DNA of 45,793 bases from a virus, in IMG/VR virus record IMGVR_UViG_3300042298_002412, positions 1 to 45,793 of that record, one strand, 5' to 3'. This document shows, one piece after another, positions 28,279 through 34,779 of the stretch (position 1 is the first letter of the stretch; every line of letters begins with the position of its first letter). The notes beneath the pieces are model-generated. The model saw only the letters and a list, made by a program, of their open reading frames with translations. It had not been told where the DNA came from and searched no databases. The position numbers were made by a program, and so were the translations under genes.

Positions 28279-29484
28279 TCATCGTTCCTGATGCACTCCG
28301 ATGTAGACGGTGCCTTTCTTGGTGAGCGGCAGCACCTTGTCGCGCAGATCGATGTTGTGCATCCGCAGGCAGCCAAAGGTGGAATGCAGCCGTTGCTTGG
28401 GTGCCCATGCACCAGGCCATCCGCAGGCAGTGCCACCACCGTGGAGCATGATGCCGGCGCGGCCGTGCTTAGCCTCCTGGTTCTCCAGCTCGATCATGTC
28501 GAAGGAATACCAGCCGTAGGACCGCAGTGTTGCGTCAAATGCTGGCTTGTCTCCAACCCGCTCGTAGTCCTTGTAGATCTGGCCGATTTTGTAAAGGCCA
28601 GGCGGTGTGTCGCTGTTGCGTGTGCGCCAGTCGTTATCAGCACCCTGGCCACGTGCCAGGCATGGAGCCTTCCACAGCAGCTTGCCCGTGTGGTCGTAGG
28701 CCTCAATCTGCTGATCACGGTCGTTGACCAACAGATAGCTGTCGCCAGGTTTGACGGGTGCTTTCTTGGCCGGGCCAACCATGCCGGATTCCTCTGTACC
28801 GCGAGGATCGAGGCCGCCGACAGGGGCAACCGGCGGGGCAGCCGGCGGGGCCTGCTGCAGCTGGCGGCCAACGAACAGCTCCACTTCGGCCTTGCGGCGG
28901 CGGGTCAGGCCAGCCAGCGGGGTGCCGCCTGATTTGTTCCAGCGCGGCAGTTCTGCGGCGACCACCACCGCCGGATCCTCTCCTGCCAGGATCCGTTTAC
29001 GCAGGGTGGAATTCTGCATCGCCCCTACGCCGAGGTTGTATGTCCAGCTGAGCAACGCAGCGATACGGTTTGGTTGCCAGCTGCTTACCGCAGGAATGGC
29101 TCTCACCAAGGCTTCATGGAACCGCTTCAGGTCTGCATCAAGCTGCGCGTCAGCCTGCGCCTGGGTGATGCTCTGACCCTCTCTCACCACCTTGCCGCTG
29201 ATGGTGGTCGAGCCCCAGCCGATGGCCCATGCGCCGGCATCGGGGTAAGCCTGGAGCCTGAGGCCCTCGAACTCCTTGATGATTTTTCGTGCTGAGGGCA
29301 GCCATGCCGGTTCAGGCACCGGCGCTGCGGGACTGCCCTGTGCCCTCCACAGCTCGGTGAACTCCCGGCGCTGCTCCGCGGTCAGCGATTCATCCAGCCG
29401 ACCCAGTGCGGCCAGCTGATGCGGCGTCAGATGGCCCTGGCGTATGGCGTGCTGAGTGGCAGCGCGGACTGTGGCGAAAGTCAT
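28279..29484 (-). CDS. Endolysin: GH24 lysozyme fused to YkuD L,D-transpeptidase
   Basis: A 401-residue protein. Residues 1-50 are a helical cap. Residues 62-208 are a T4-type lysozyme domain with the general acid E73 and D82 (EFEGLRLQAYPDAGAWAIGW); the usual Thr of the triad is Ala here (AIGWG). After a Pro-rich linker, residues 248-396 are a YkuD domain with LHGGG (H348) and HSTFGCLRM (catalytic C372). YkuD enzymes form or cut bonds at meso-diaminopimelate in peptidoglycan. Lysozyme-YkuD fusions are unusual. Coupled to the upstream holin candidate by ATGA. Confidence 0.88.
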   Translation of the reverse strand: MTFATVRAATQHAIRQGHLTPHQLAALGRLDESLTAEQRREFTELWRAQGSPAAPVPEPAWLPSARKIIKEFEGLRLQAYPDAGAWAIGWGSTTISGKVVREGQSITQAQADAQLDADLKRFHEALVRAIPAVSSWQPNRIAALLSWTYNLGVGAMQNSTLRKRILAGEDPAVVVAAELPRWNKSGGTPLAGLTRRRKAEVELFVGRQLQQAPPAAPPVAPVGGLDPRGTEESGMVGPAKKAPVKPGDSYLLVNDRDQQIEAYDHTGKLLWKAPCLARGQGADNDWRTRNSDTPPGLYKIGQIYKDYERVGDKPAFDATLRSYGWYSFDMIELENQEAKHGRAGIMLHGGGTACGWPGAWAPKQRLHSTFGCLRMHNIDLRDKVLPLTKKGTVYIGVHQER

Positions 29485-29657
29485 TTCAGATCAGGCAAGC
29501 GATCACCAAGCAGGCGATCAAGGAAGTGCCACCCATGGCGGCCGGCCCAGAACGCGGCTGGTTCGAGGAAGGCCTTGAGGACAATCAGCCGCACGCCACC
29601 GGCCAGCAGCGAGCCGAGCACGATGTCGGTGATGATCCGGCCGTCGTCTGCGCTCAT
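29481..29657 (-). CDS. Small membrane protein (58 aa), holin candidate
   Basis: Starts MSADDGRIITDIVLGSLLAG; residues 8-38 form a likely membrane segment (IITDIVLGSLLAGGVRLIVL). It is followed by an aromatic amphipathic stretch (FWAGRHGWHFLDRLL). Its position directly before the endolysin, with ATGA overlaps on both sides, suggests a holin or lysis accessory. Inference from size, hydrophobicity and position. Confidence 0.55.
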   Translation of the reverse strand: MSADDGRIITDIVLGSLLAGGVRLIVLKAFLEPAAFWAGRHGWHFLDRLLGDRLPDLK

Positions 29658-30112
29658 CGCTGCTTCAGGAGGCGTTGCACGGTGGAACGGAAGACACCGA
29701 GCGCATCGGCGATCTCCTGCTGGGTGTAACCGCGGCCGTGCAGTTCCTGCGCCAGATCGGCTCGATCCACTGGTTCCTGATCCGGGTCGTCGATCAGCGC
29801 GACGGGTTCCGGCAGAGGTTCCGGCAGAGGTTCAGGCAGAGGTTCCGGCTGGTACTCCAGCTGGGGCTCAGGTTCATCTTGGCGGCGGCGCAGTGCTGGG
29901 TTGTAGGTCCACAGGCCACCGAAGGATCCAGCGATGGCGGCAACACCAGCCACCAGCGGCAGGGTGTTTTCCGAGATCACCTGATCGCAGGCGCCCTGCT
30001 CAGCGCGGAACTGCACGCAGTCCACGATGCGGTATCCCGAAACGAGCATGGCGGCGACACCAGCAACGACCGAACCGCCGAAGGCTGCAGGGGCAAGCAT
30101 GGGCTGGCGCAT
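29654..30112 (-). CDS. Membrane protein with Pro-Glu repeats and C-terminal helix-turn-helix
   Basis: A 152-residue protein. Two membrane segments (about 8-28 and 48-68) are followed by a linker with four LPEP-type repeats (EPLPEPLPEPLPEPV, from a 12-bp tandem DNA repeat near 29810-29850). The C-terminal HTH is YTQQEIADALGVFRSTVQRL. This matches, in larger form, the tiny membrane-HTH protein at 5955-6134. It heads the lysis unit (holin candidate, endolysin), so it may sense membrane state or regulate lysis genes. ATG 30112 is preferred; a GTG at 30166 lies in the terminator hairpin. Confidence 0.65.
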   Translation of the reverse strand: MRQPMLAPAAFGGSVVAGVAAMLVSGYRIVDCVQFRAEQGACDQVISENTLPLVAGVAAIAGSFGGLWTYNPALRRRQDEPEPQLEYQPEPLPEPLPEPLPEPVALIDDPDQEPVDRADLAQELHGRGYTQQEIADALGVFRSTVQRLLKQR

Positions 30113-30154
30113 CACGGTGGTGGGCGAGCTGCTGTAGCTTTCCAGTGCGCCAAT

Positions 30155-30182
30155 GAAAAACCCCACCGGACCAGGGCGGGGC
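30155..30182 (-). terminator. Terminator or attenuator ahead of the lysis unit
   Basis: On the minus strand CCCCGCC and GGTGGGG pair (one G-U) around CTGGTCC and are followed by TTTTTC, a good intrinsic terminator. It lies between the operator at 30210 and the first lysis gene, so leftward transcripts would stop or be attenuated before entering it. Confidence 0.6.
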
Positions 30183-30203
30183 TTGATGTGTTCTCGGTGG
30201 CAG

Positions 30204-30225
30204 TATGGCGTTGTGCAACCGCAAC
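30204..30225 (+). promoter_or_regulatory. Operator P6 upstream of the VRR-NUC gene
   Basis: Dyad GTTGT-GCAACC-GCAAC (30210-30225). A TATGGC -10-like element (30204-30209) with a weak TTGATG 15 bp upstream could serve rightward transcription. The match to the 17-bp promoter architecture is poorer than at other sites. Confidence 0.5.
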
Positions 30226-30234
30226 GCCGCCACC

Positions 30235-30681
30235 ATGTCAGCCGAACACCATATTCAGCAGCGGATCCTGCTCGCGTGCGGCAGCGGCGATGCGCGGCTG
30301 TGGCGGAACAACGTGGGCACGGGCTGGGCAGGGGCTACCACCAGGATCACCGCCGGGAATGTCAGGGCAGTGGCAGCTCAGTTGAGGCCTGGTGATGTGG
30401 TGGTGCGCAACGCCAGGCCGCTGCATGCGGGCCTGTGCGTCGGATCCTCCGACCTGATCGGTTATTCGGCGCTGGTGGTGGGGCCTGAGCACGTTGGGCA
30501 ACGGCTAGCGGTGTTCGCCGCGGTGGAGGTGAAGACCGCGAAGGGGCGACCATCTGCAGAGCAGGTGCAGTTCCTGAACCACATCGAGCAGGCGGGCGGC
30601 ATGGCTGGGATTGCTCGCAGCGTTGACGAAGCACATCTGATCCTTCGTGGCCCGAGCGCAAACGCTACCGCTACGGTTTAA
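30235..30681 (+). CDS. VRR-NUC domain nuclease
   Basis: A 148-residue protein covering one VRR-NUC (PD-(D/E)XK) domain: LWRNNVGTGWAGA, GSSDLIGYSALV (D73), VFAAVEVKTAKGRPSAEQVQ (E98, K100) and FLNHIEQAGGMAGIARS. Phage members probably resolve branched DNA or trim ends in recombination. It lies under operator P6, upstream of the RecT-like and SSB genes. Confidence 0.88.
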   Translation: MSAEHHIQQRILLACGSGDARLWRNNVGTGWAGATTRITAGNVRAVAAQLRPGDVVVRNARPLHAGLCVGSSDLIGYSALVVGPEHVGQRLAVFAAVEVKTAKGRPSAEQVQFLNHIEQAGGMAGIARSVDEAHLILRGPSANATATV

Positions 30682-30683
30682 CT

Positions 30684-31532
30684 ATGAAGCTCACCGCAGG
30701 GGCCCACCCCGATCTGTTGATGCCATTTTCAAATGGCCCCGAGCCGCCACCCGAGCCGGTGCAGGGATTGCCGGAACCGTTGCGATTGGCCACCGAACGG
30801 CACGACGAGGGGCGGAAGGCGCTTGCCGCGATGGTGGGTCACTGGATGGTGCGCAGCAGCCTGAGCCTGGAGCAGCTGTCGCTGATCGCGGCATGGGGGC
30901 TGAATGAACGGGGCCTAATGGACAAATCGATCCTGAGCCGGATTCGGACGGGCGCGAAAGTCCGCGGCGCCAGCCTGCCGCAGGTGGATGCGTTGGCGTC
31001 CGCCAACATGGCGATCTGGCTATGGCAGGTGCGTGGGAAGCAGAAAGCGTGGGCGAAGCTCGGCCCGCACAGCGGCTGGGGCGTGAAGGATGAGTGGCTC
31101 GACAGTGCCTGCTGGCTGGCGCATCCAGACCACCCTGCCGATCCGCTGGAGTTCGGCGACATGGCGGAAGTGCTCGCGGGCTACCTAGACCTGCCGTACG
31201 TGGGTCCGGCACCGCTGTCGGCTGCTGATGCACGGGTAGCGAGCGACCAGCTGGCCAGGCTGCTGGACCGGCTGTGCGCCGATCGCGGGTGGGGTGCGAT
31301 GGCGGGGCTGCGAAACCTGATGGCGGCGTATCCGGTGACCGATCGCGGGCGGCAGCAGCGGATGCGCCGGGTGATCACCGGCGATCAGCTGCTGAGCGGC
31401 GATGAGCTGGCCGGCGAGCTGCATGCGCTGGCGGAGATGGTGCGGCAGGTCAGGCAGCTAGAGCCGGGGGAGTATGGGCCGCGGGAGCTGCAGGCAGAAC
31501 TGATGTCTGGTGGCCGTCCGGGTCGCGGGTGA
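30684..31532 (+). CDS. Hypothetical protein (282 aa)
   Basis: Starts MKLTAGAHPDLLMPFSNGPE. The middle is helical with possible HTH character (LSLEQLSLIAAWGLNERGLM, SILSRIRTGAKVRGASLPQV). Residues 185-282 are a helical bundle (LARLLDRLCADRGWGAMAGL). I recognise no family. The HTH-like part and the position just after the VRR-NUC gene suggest a regulator or replication accessory. The leader has CCGCTACGGTTTAACT, similar to the promoter elements here. The 3' end overlaps 31450-31656. Confidence 0.6.
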   Translation: MKLTAGAHPDLLMPFSNGPEPPPEPVQGLPEPLRLATERHDEGRKALAAMVGHWMVRSSLSLEQLSLIAAWGLNERGLMDKSILSRIRTGAKVRGASLPQVDALASANMAIWLWQVRGKQKAWAKLGPHSGWGVKDEWLDSACWLAHPDHPADPLEFGDMAEVLAGYLDLPYVGPAPLSAADARVASDQLARLLDRLCADRGWGAMAGLRNLMAAYPVTDRGRQQRMRRVITGDQLLSGDELAGELHALAEMVRQVRQLEPGEYGPRELQAELMSGGRPGRG

Positions 31533-31656
31533 CGGTGTAGAGCTCAGCGCCGTTCAGGTGCAGGCTGCAGGGCTGGAACTCGGAATCCGGGACGTGGAGG
31601 AGCATGCGCCAGGCGGCGTCGGCATCCTCGTGAGTGGTGCAGTGGATTTGCAGCAT
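31450..31656 (-). CDS. Small hypothetical protein (68 aa)
   Basis: Starts MLQIHCTTHEDADAAWRMLL, then a strand pair (SLHLNGAELYTVTRDPDG) and a Pro/Ala tail. The folded part lies mostly outside the 83-bp overlap with 30684-31532. Upstream lies the 11-G tract. Real coding is likely but not certain. Confidence 0.5.
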   Translation of the reverse strand: MLQIHCTTHEDADAAWRMLLHVPDSEFQPCSLHLNGAELYTVTRDPDGHQTSVLPAAPAAHTPPALAA

Positions 31657-31704
31657 GGTGCAGCGGCGGCTTAGTGCTGGTGGAAGTTTCTAGTACGAAT
31701 GCAC

Positions 31705-31715
31705 GGGGGGGGGGG
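31705..31715. repeat. Homopolymer run of 11 G
   Basis: An uninterrupted G tract between 31656 and the RecT-like promoter, flanked by GCAC and TGCT. It could be slippage-prone in vivo or a sequencing uncertainty. Confidence 0.8.
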
Positions 31716-31746
31716 TGCTTGCAGAAATTGCATAGCCCTGGCGGTG

Positions 31747-31775
31747 TTGCAGAACGGCAACCGCAACGGTATGAT
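31747..31775 (+). promoter_or_regulatory. Promoter P7 with operator dyad, upstream of RecT-like gene
   Basis: TTGCAG (31747-31752), 17-bp spacer, TATGAT (31770-31775). The dyad is GTTGC-AGAACG-GCAAC. The leader contains GCCACCACCAC and reaches ATG 31800 about 18 bases past the start point. This is the closest to consensus of the set. Confidence 0.82.
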
Positions 31776-31799
31776 GTGGGGAGCCACCACCACAAAACC

Positions 31800-32729
31800 A
31801 TGGCATCGAACGCGCTGGCCCTTGCCGGGCCCGCCAGCACCAGCCTCAGCCTGCAGCTCAACGGCATCGAAGACCTGCAACGCCTGGCGCGACTGTTTGC
31901 CGCCAGCGGCCTGTTCGGTCGTTCTGGCAACGCTGAGCAGCACATGGCCGAATGCGCCATCAAGATCCTGGCTGGCGCTGAGGCGGGCTTCGGCCCGTTC
32001 GCCAGTGCCGGCGGCGTGACCGTGATCAACGGCCGGCCGGGATTCGGCAGCAACCTGCTGGCGCAAGCGATCAAGCGGCACCCGCAGTATGACTACCGGG
32101 TGCTGGAAAAGACCGATCAGGCCTGCAAGATCAAGTTCATGGCCGGCCGGGAAGAACTGGGCATCGAGTGGTTCACGATGGAGATGGCCAGGCGTGCCGG
32201 GCTGGTGAAGGCCTCCGGCCCGTGGGCGCAGTACCCCGAGGCGATGCTGTTCGCCCGGTGCCTGTCGGCCGGGATGCGGACGCACTGCCCTGATGCCCTT
32301 GGTGGTGTCTCGGCGTACACGCCAGAGGAACTGGGCGCACAGGGAGAGATCGACGAGAACGGCGCTGTGGTTGCGGTGACCGTCACCGAGCAGCCGCAGG
32401 CACCCACCAGGGACCAGTTGCAGGCGCAGGCGATGCGTCGGCTGAAGGATCAGGGGATCACCAGCGACGGAATGCAGGCGATGCTGAACCAGCTCGGCGG
32501 CGAGGGCGCCAGGCTGGGGCAGCTCAGTGATGAAGTACTGGGCAAGCTGGCGCGTGTTGGCGCATCGGCTGAAACGATCCAGCGGTGGAACGCTGATGGC
32601 GCACCGGCGGCGGCACCGGCGCCAGCTGCCGATGACTCTGTGCCGGCTGAGGTGTTCAGCGAGCCTGGATTCCCAGATCCCGACGAGCAGGACGACCCGG
32701 ACGACCTGCCAGCAGCATGGGCGGCCTAA
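31800..32729 (+). CDS. RecT/Erf-type single-strand annealing recombinase
   Basis: A 309-residue protein. Residues 45-180 follow the RecT-like pattern: a helical entry (AECAIKILAGAEAGFGPFAS), VINGRPGFGSNLLAQAIKRH, IKFMAGREELGIEWFTMEMA and WAQYPEAMLFARCLSAGMRT, ending YTPEELGA. The C-terminus (from 235) is a flexible linker with an acidic end (DPDEQDDPDDLP). It would anneal complementary single strands with the SSB encoded next. It starts the long rightward recombination unit. Confidence 0.8.
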   Translation: MASNALALAGPASTSLSLQLNGIEDLQRLARLFAASGLFGRSGNAEQHMAECAIKILAGAEAGFGPFASAGGVTVINGRPGFGSNLLAQAIKRHPQYDYRVLEKTDQACKIKFMAGREELGIEWFTMEMARRAGLVKASGPWAQYPEAMLFARCLSAGMRTHCPDALGGVSAYTPEELGAQGEIDENGAVVAVTVTEQPQAPTRDQLQAQAMRRLKDQGITSDGMQAMLNQLGGEGARLGQLSDEVLGKLARVGASAETIQRWNADGAPAAAPAPAADDSVPAEVFSEPGFPDPDEQDDPDDLPAAWAA

Positions 32730-32774
32730 TCGGCTGCCCTGCTGCGATGCTGTTTAGAAACCACAACACTCACC

Positions 32775-33224
32775 ATGAACGCTCTAGTCCAGACCCTGCT
32801 CCGCGCCCAGACCTACAGCTTCCGTGGCCGACTGGCTGCAGACCCTGAGATCAAGTACCTCGCCAACTCCATGGTGGCCAACGCCAAGATGGCAGTTGAT
32901 AACCCTGAGAAGAAGGGTCGTGATGACGGCAAGGAGCCTGATTGGCTGAAGCTTGAAATCTGGTTTGAACCAGCTGAAGAGTTCGCCAACAACGCCAGGA
33001 AAGGCCAGTTGATCGACTGCAGCGGCCGGATCCGTTTCGAGTCGTGGACCGATAAGCAGACCGGCGAACCGCGCCACCAGCCGGTGTTGAAGATGCACAG
33101 CTGGTCACCGGTTGACACTGCCGCGCCGGCCGCTGCTGCCAGGCCTGCCGCCCCGGCGCCCGCTGGTGGGTCGGTGTGGGAGTCAAGCGGCGGCGACGTT
33201 AGTGACGACGACATTCCGTTCTGA
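32775..33224 (+). CDS. ssb: Single-stranded DNA-binding protein
   Basis: A 149-residue protein. An OB-fold domain (residues 13-112: YSFRGRLAADPEIKYLANSM, WLKLEIWFEPAEEFANNARK, GRIRFESWTDKQTGEPRHQP), an Ala/Pro linker, and the canonical acidic tip DDDIPF that recruits partner proteins. It pairs functionally with the RecT-like recombinase upstream and the helicases. The CACAACACTCACC leader lacks a Shine-Dalgarno site. Confidence 0.92.
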   Translation: MNALVQTLLRAQTYSFRGRLAADPEIKYLANSMVANAKMAVDNPEKKGRDDGKEPDWLKLEIWFEPAEEFANNARKGQLIDCSGRIRFESWTDKQTGEPRHQPVLKMHSWSPVDTAAPAAAARPAAPAPAGGSVWESSGGDVSDDDIPF

Positions 33225-33226
33225 TC

Positions 33227-33499
33227 ATGCAATTAGCAGCACTACGGGCAACCCTCGACGAGATCCTTACCGAAGCTGCTGCAGACCTGGACCGCCAGGC
33301 TGCAGCACGTGCGGCGGAAGTAGCTGAAGCGCTGGAGCAGCACACACCAGCGGCGGTAACAGCAGCCGTCAGCGATGCACTGGCCCAGCAACGGCAATGG
33401 TTCGCTGATCTGATCAATGAACAGCTCGGCTACCTGGAACGCCACAGCACTGCAGCAACGCTGCTTCGGCATCTGCGCGGGGTGGTGGCAAATGACTGA
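33227..33499 (+). CDS. Helical protein, coiled-coil likely (90 aa)
   Basis: Starts MQLAALRATLDEILTEAAAD two bases after the ssb stop. Ala/Gln/Glu-rich heptads run to residue 55, followed by QWFADLINEQLGYLERHSTA. No family recognised; perhaps an SSB partner from position. Confidence 0.6.
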   Translation: MQLAALRATLDEILTEAAADLDRQAAARAAEVAEALEQHTPAAVTAAVSDALAQQRQWFADLINEQLGYLERHSTAATLLRHLRGVVAND

Positions 33500-33698
33500 C
33501 CCCAGCACGATCGCCGCGATGGAGCGGCTGAGAACTACACCACCAACCAGTGATCAGGCGATGAGCAACAGTGAAACCCGTCGGCTGACGGTGGTGCTTC
33601 CGCTGCCGGAAGTGGAGCGTCTGCGGGCACACCTGCATCCTGGCGAATCGATGTCCGACCTGCTGCGGCGTGTGCTGCAGGAGGTGGGGCGTGGCTGA
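33492..33698 (+). CDS. RHH-like small protein (68 aa)
   Basis: The C-terminal half (RRLTVVLPLPEVERLRAHLH, SMSDLLRRVLQEV) fits a single ribbon-helix-helix. The N-terminal 25 residues are a linker. The related pattern recurs in 36223-36396 (DDLLRRIVND). ATG 33492 overlaps the preceding stop. The 3' end carries a 22-bp junction also found at 5439-5460. Confidence 0.6.
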   Translation: MTDPSTIAAMERLRTTPPTSDQAMSNSETRRLTVVLPLPEVERLRAHLHPGESMSDLLRRVLQEVGRG

Positions 33699-33927
33699 TG
33701 TGATCTACATGGCCGACCGCTGGCGCATCGAGCGGGACCCGACCATGGCACCCCGGCCTGATCTGGTTCGGTTTGTTAAGCACAGCACCGTGCGCAAGCT
33801 GCTGGATCAAACCGCTAGGTGGACGGGCGATGGCTGGGATCCGCAACGGTGGGTGCCACGGGTGCCGATCGTGCCCCAGACCATCCTCGACCTGGTGGAG
33901 CAGCGCATGCGGGGGGTGGGGACATGA
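33691..33927 (+). CDS. Hypothetical protein (78 aa)
   Basis: GTG start (VADVIYMADRWRIERDPTMA) after an AGGAGG site in the preceding gene. It includes VKHSTVRKLLDQTARWTGDG and ends MRGVGT. The stop overlaps the next ATG (ATGA). No recognised family. Confidence 0.55.
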   Translation: MADVIYMADRWRIERDPTMAPRPDLVRFVKHSTVRKLLDQTARWTGDGWDPQRWVPRVPIVPQTILDLVEQRMRGVGT

Positions 33928-34541
33928 AAGAACGCCCGATCCTATTCAGCGGCCCGATGGTGCGGGCCATCCTCGACGGCAGCAAGACTCAGACGCGGAG
34001 GGTGGTGAAACCGGTCCGTCGTTATGAGCACAACAACATCTGCCGCCCCGATCTAGTTGAAGACCCCTATGCCGTTTGGTGGCATGGAGTAAGTGAGAAC
34101 GTTGGATGTTTCCAAATATGCCCCCACGGCGCCCCCGGCGACCGGCTGTGGGTACGGGAGACGTTCGCCATGAACAAAGCCAAAGCAGGCCCGCCGGTGG
34201 TCTATCGCGCTGATCACGGGGAGGCGCAATCTGTTTTCGTTGAGCGTCCCCACTCGGCTGAATGGGATGTTGTCGTCACACGCTGGCGCCCGTCGATCTT
34301 CATGCCCCGAGCCGCATCGCGGATTCTGCTGGAGATCACCGACGTTCGCGTGCAGCGGCTGCAGGAGATCAGCGAAGCGGATGCACGGGCGGAAGGTGTA
34401 ACGCCAAACGCATTTGAACAAACGTCCGATAACTGGGGCGGCGTGCTTTACCGCCGGCTTTGGGAGCAGATCAACGGCCCCGGATCATGGGACGCCAACC
34501 CGTGGGTGTGGGCGATCACGTTTCAGATGTTGGAACCATGA
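33924..34541 (+). CDS. ASCH/PUA-like phage protein
   Basis: A 205-residue protein of a widespread phage family: KERPILFSGPMVRAILDGSK, TQTRRVV, APGDRLWVRETF, WRPSIFMPRAASRILLEITD and a WEQINGPGSWDANPWVWAIT end. The fold is ASCH/PUA-like, which in other proteins binds modified nucleotides or RNA; its phage role is not established. The middle (34020-34130) is less GC-rich. Coupled at both ends by ATGA. Confidence 0.8.
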   Translation: MKERPILFSGPMVRAILDGSKTQTRRVVKPVRRYEHNNICRPDLVEDPYAVWWHGVSENVGCFQICPHGAPGDRLWVRETFAMNKAKAGPPVVYRADHGEAQSVFVERPHSAEWDVVVTRWRPSIFMPRAASRILLEITDVRVQRLQEISEADARAEGVTPNAFEQTSDNWGGVLYRRLWEQINGPGSWDANPWVWAITFQMLEP

Positions 34542-34633
34542 CCCTCTCCATCCTCGCCGGCATGGTCGAGATCCTCGCCACCCTGGCCACGTCGCTGTGG
34601 TGGGCCCTATGTGAGCGGTTGGTGGGGGAGTGA
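34538..34633 (+). CDS. Small membrane peptide (31 aa)
   Basis: Reads MTLSILAGMVEILATLATSL then WWALCERLVGE, one membrane helix. Start overlaps the ASCH-like stop (ATGA) and its stop overlaps the next ATG (TGATG). Role unknown. Confidence 0.5.
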   Translation: MTLSILAGMVEILATLATSLWWALCERLVGE

Positions 34634-34779
34634 TGGCCTGGTACACCCCACCCGCGATCCTCGCCGCACTGCGCGGCTATCAGCCCTCCGCCGGCACTGG
34701 CGGGTTCCTGCTGCAGGCGCCAGCTCCAGGCCCGGTGCTGGCCAATCCGCCGTTCAGTGTGGAGGCCTGCCGTGTTTAA
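34633..34779 (+). CDS. Small hypothetical protein (48 aa), methyltransferase-like fragment
   Basis: Starts MAWYTPPAILAALRGYQPSA and contains VLANPPFSVEACRV, i.e. an NPPF motif-IV-like string outside a complete methyltransferase. It overlaps the DUF4942 methyltransferase start by eight bases. It could be a decayed methyltransferase remnant or a small partner. Confidence 0.45.
   Translation: MAWYTPPAILAALRGYQPSAGTGGFLLQAPAPGPVLANPPFSVEACRV

Noticed and set aside
28279-29484. Host cell-wall enzyme rather than phage endolysin
   Set aside because: No signal peptide is seen, the gene is coupled to phage-type small genes, and the GH24 domain is typical of phage lysis.
29419-30156. Plus-strand open frame (245 aa) with VPAEVPAEV-type repeats
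   Set aside because: The repeats mirror the PEPLPEP-coding repeat of the minus-strand membrane-HTH gene; antisense shadow.
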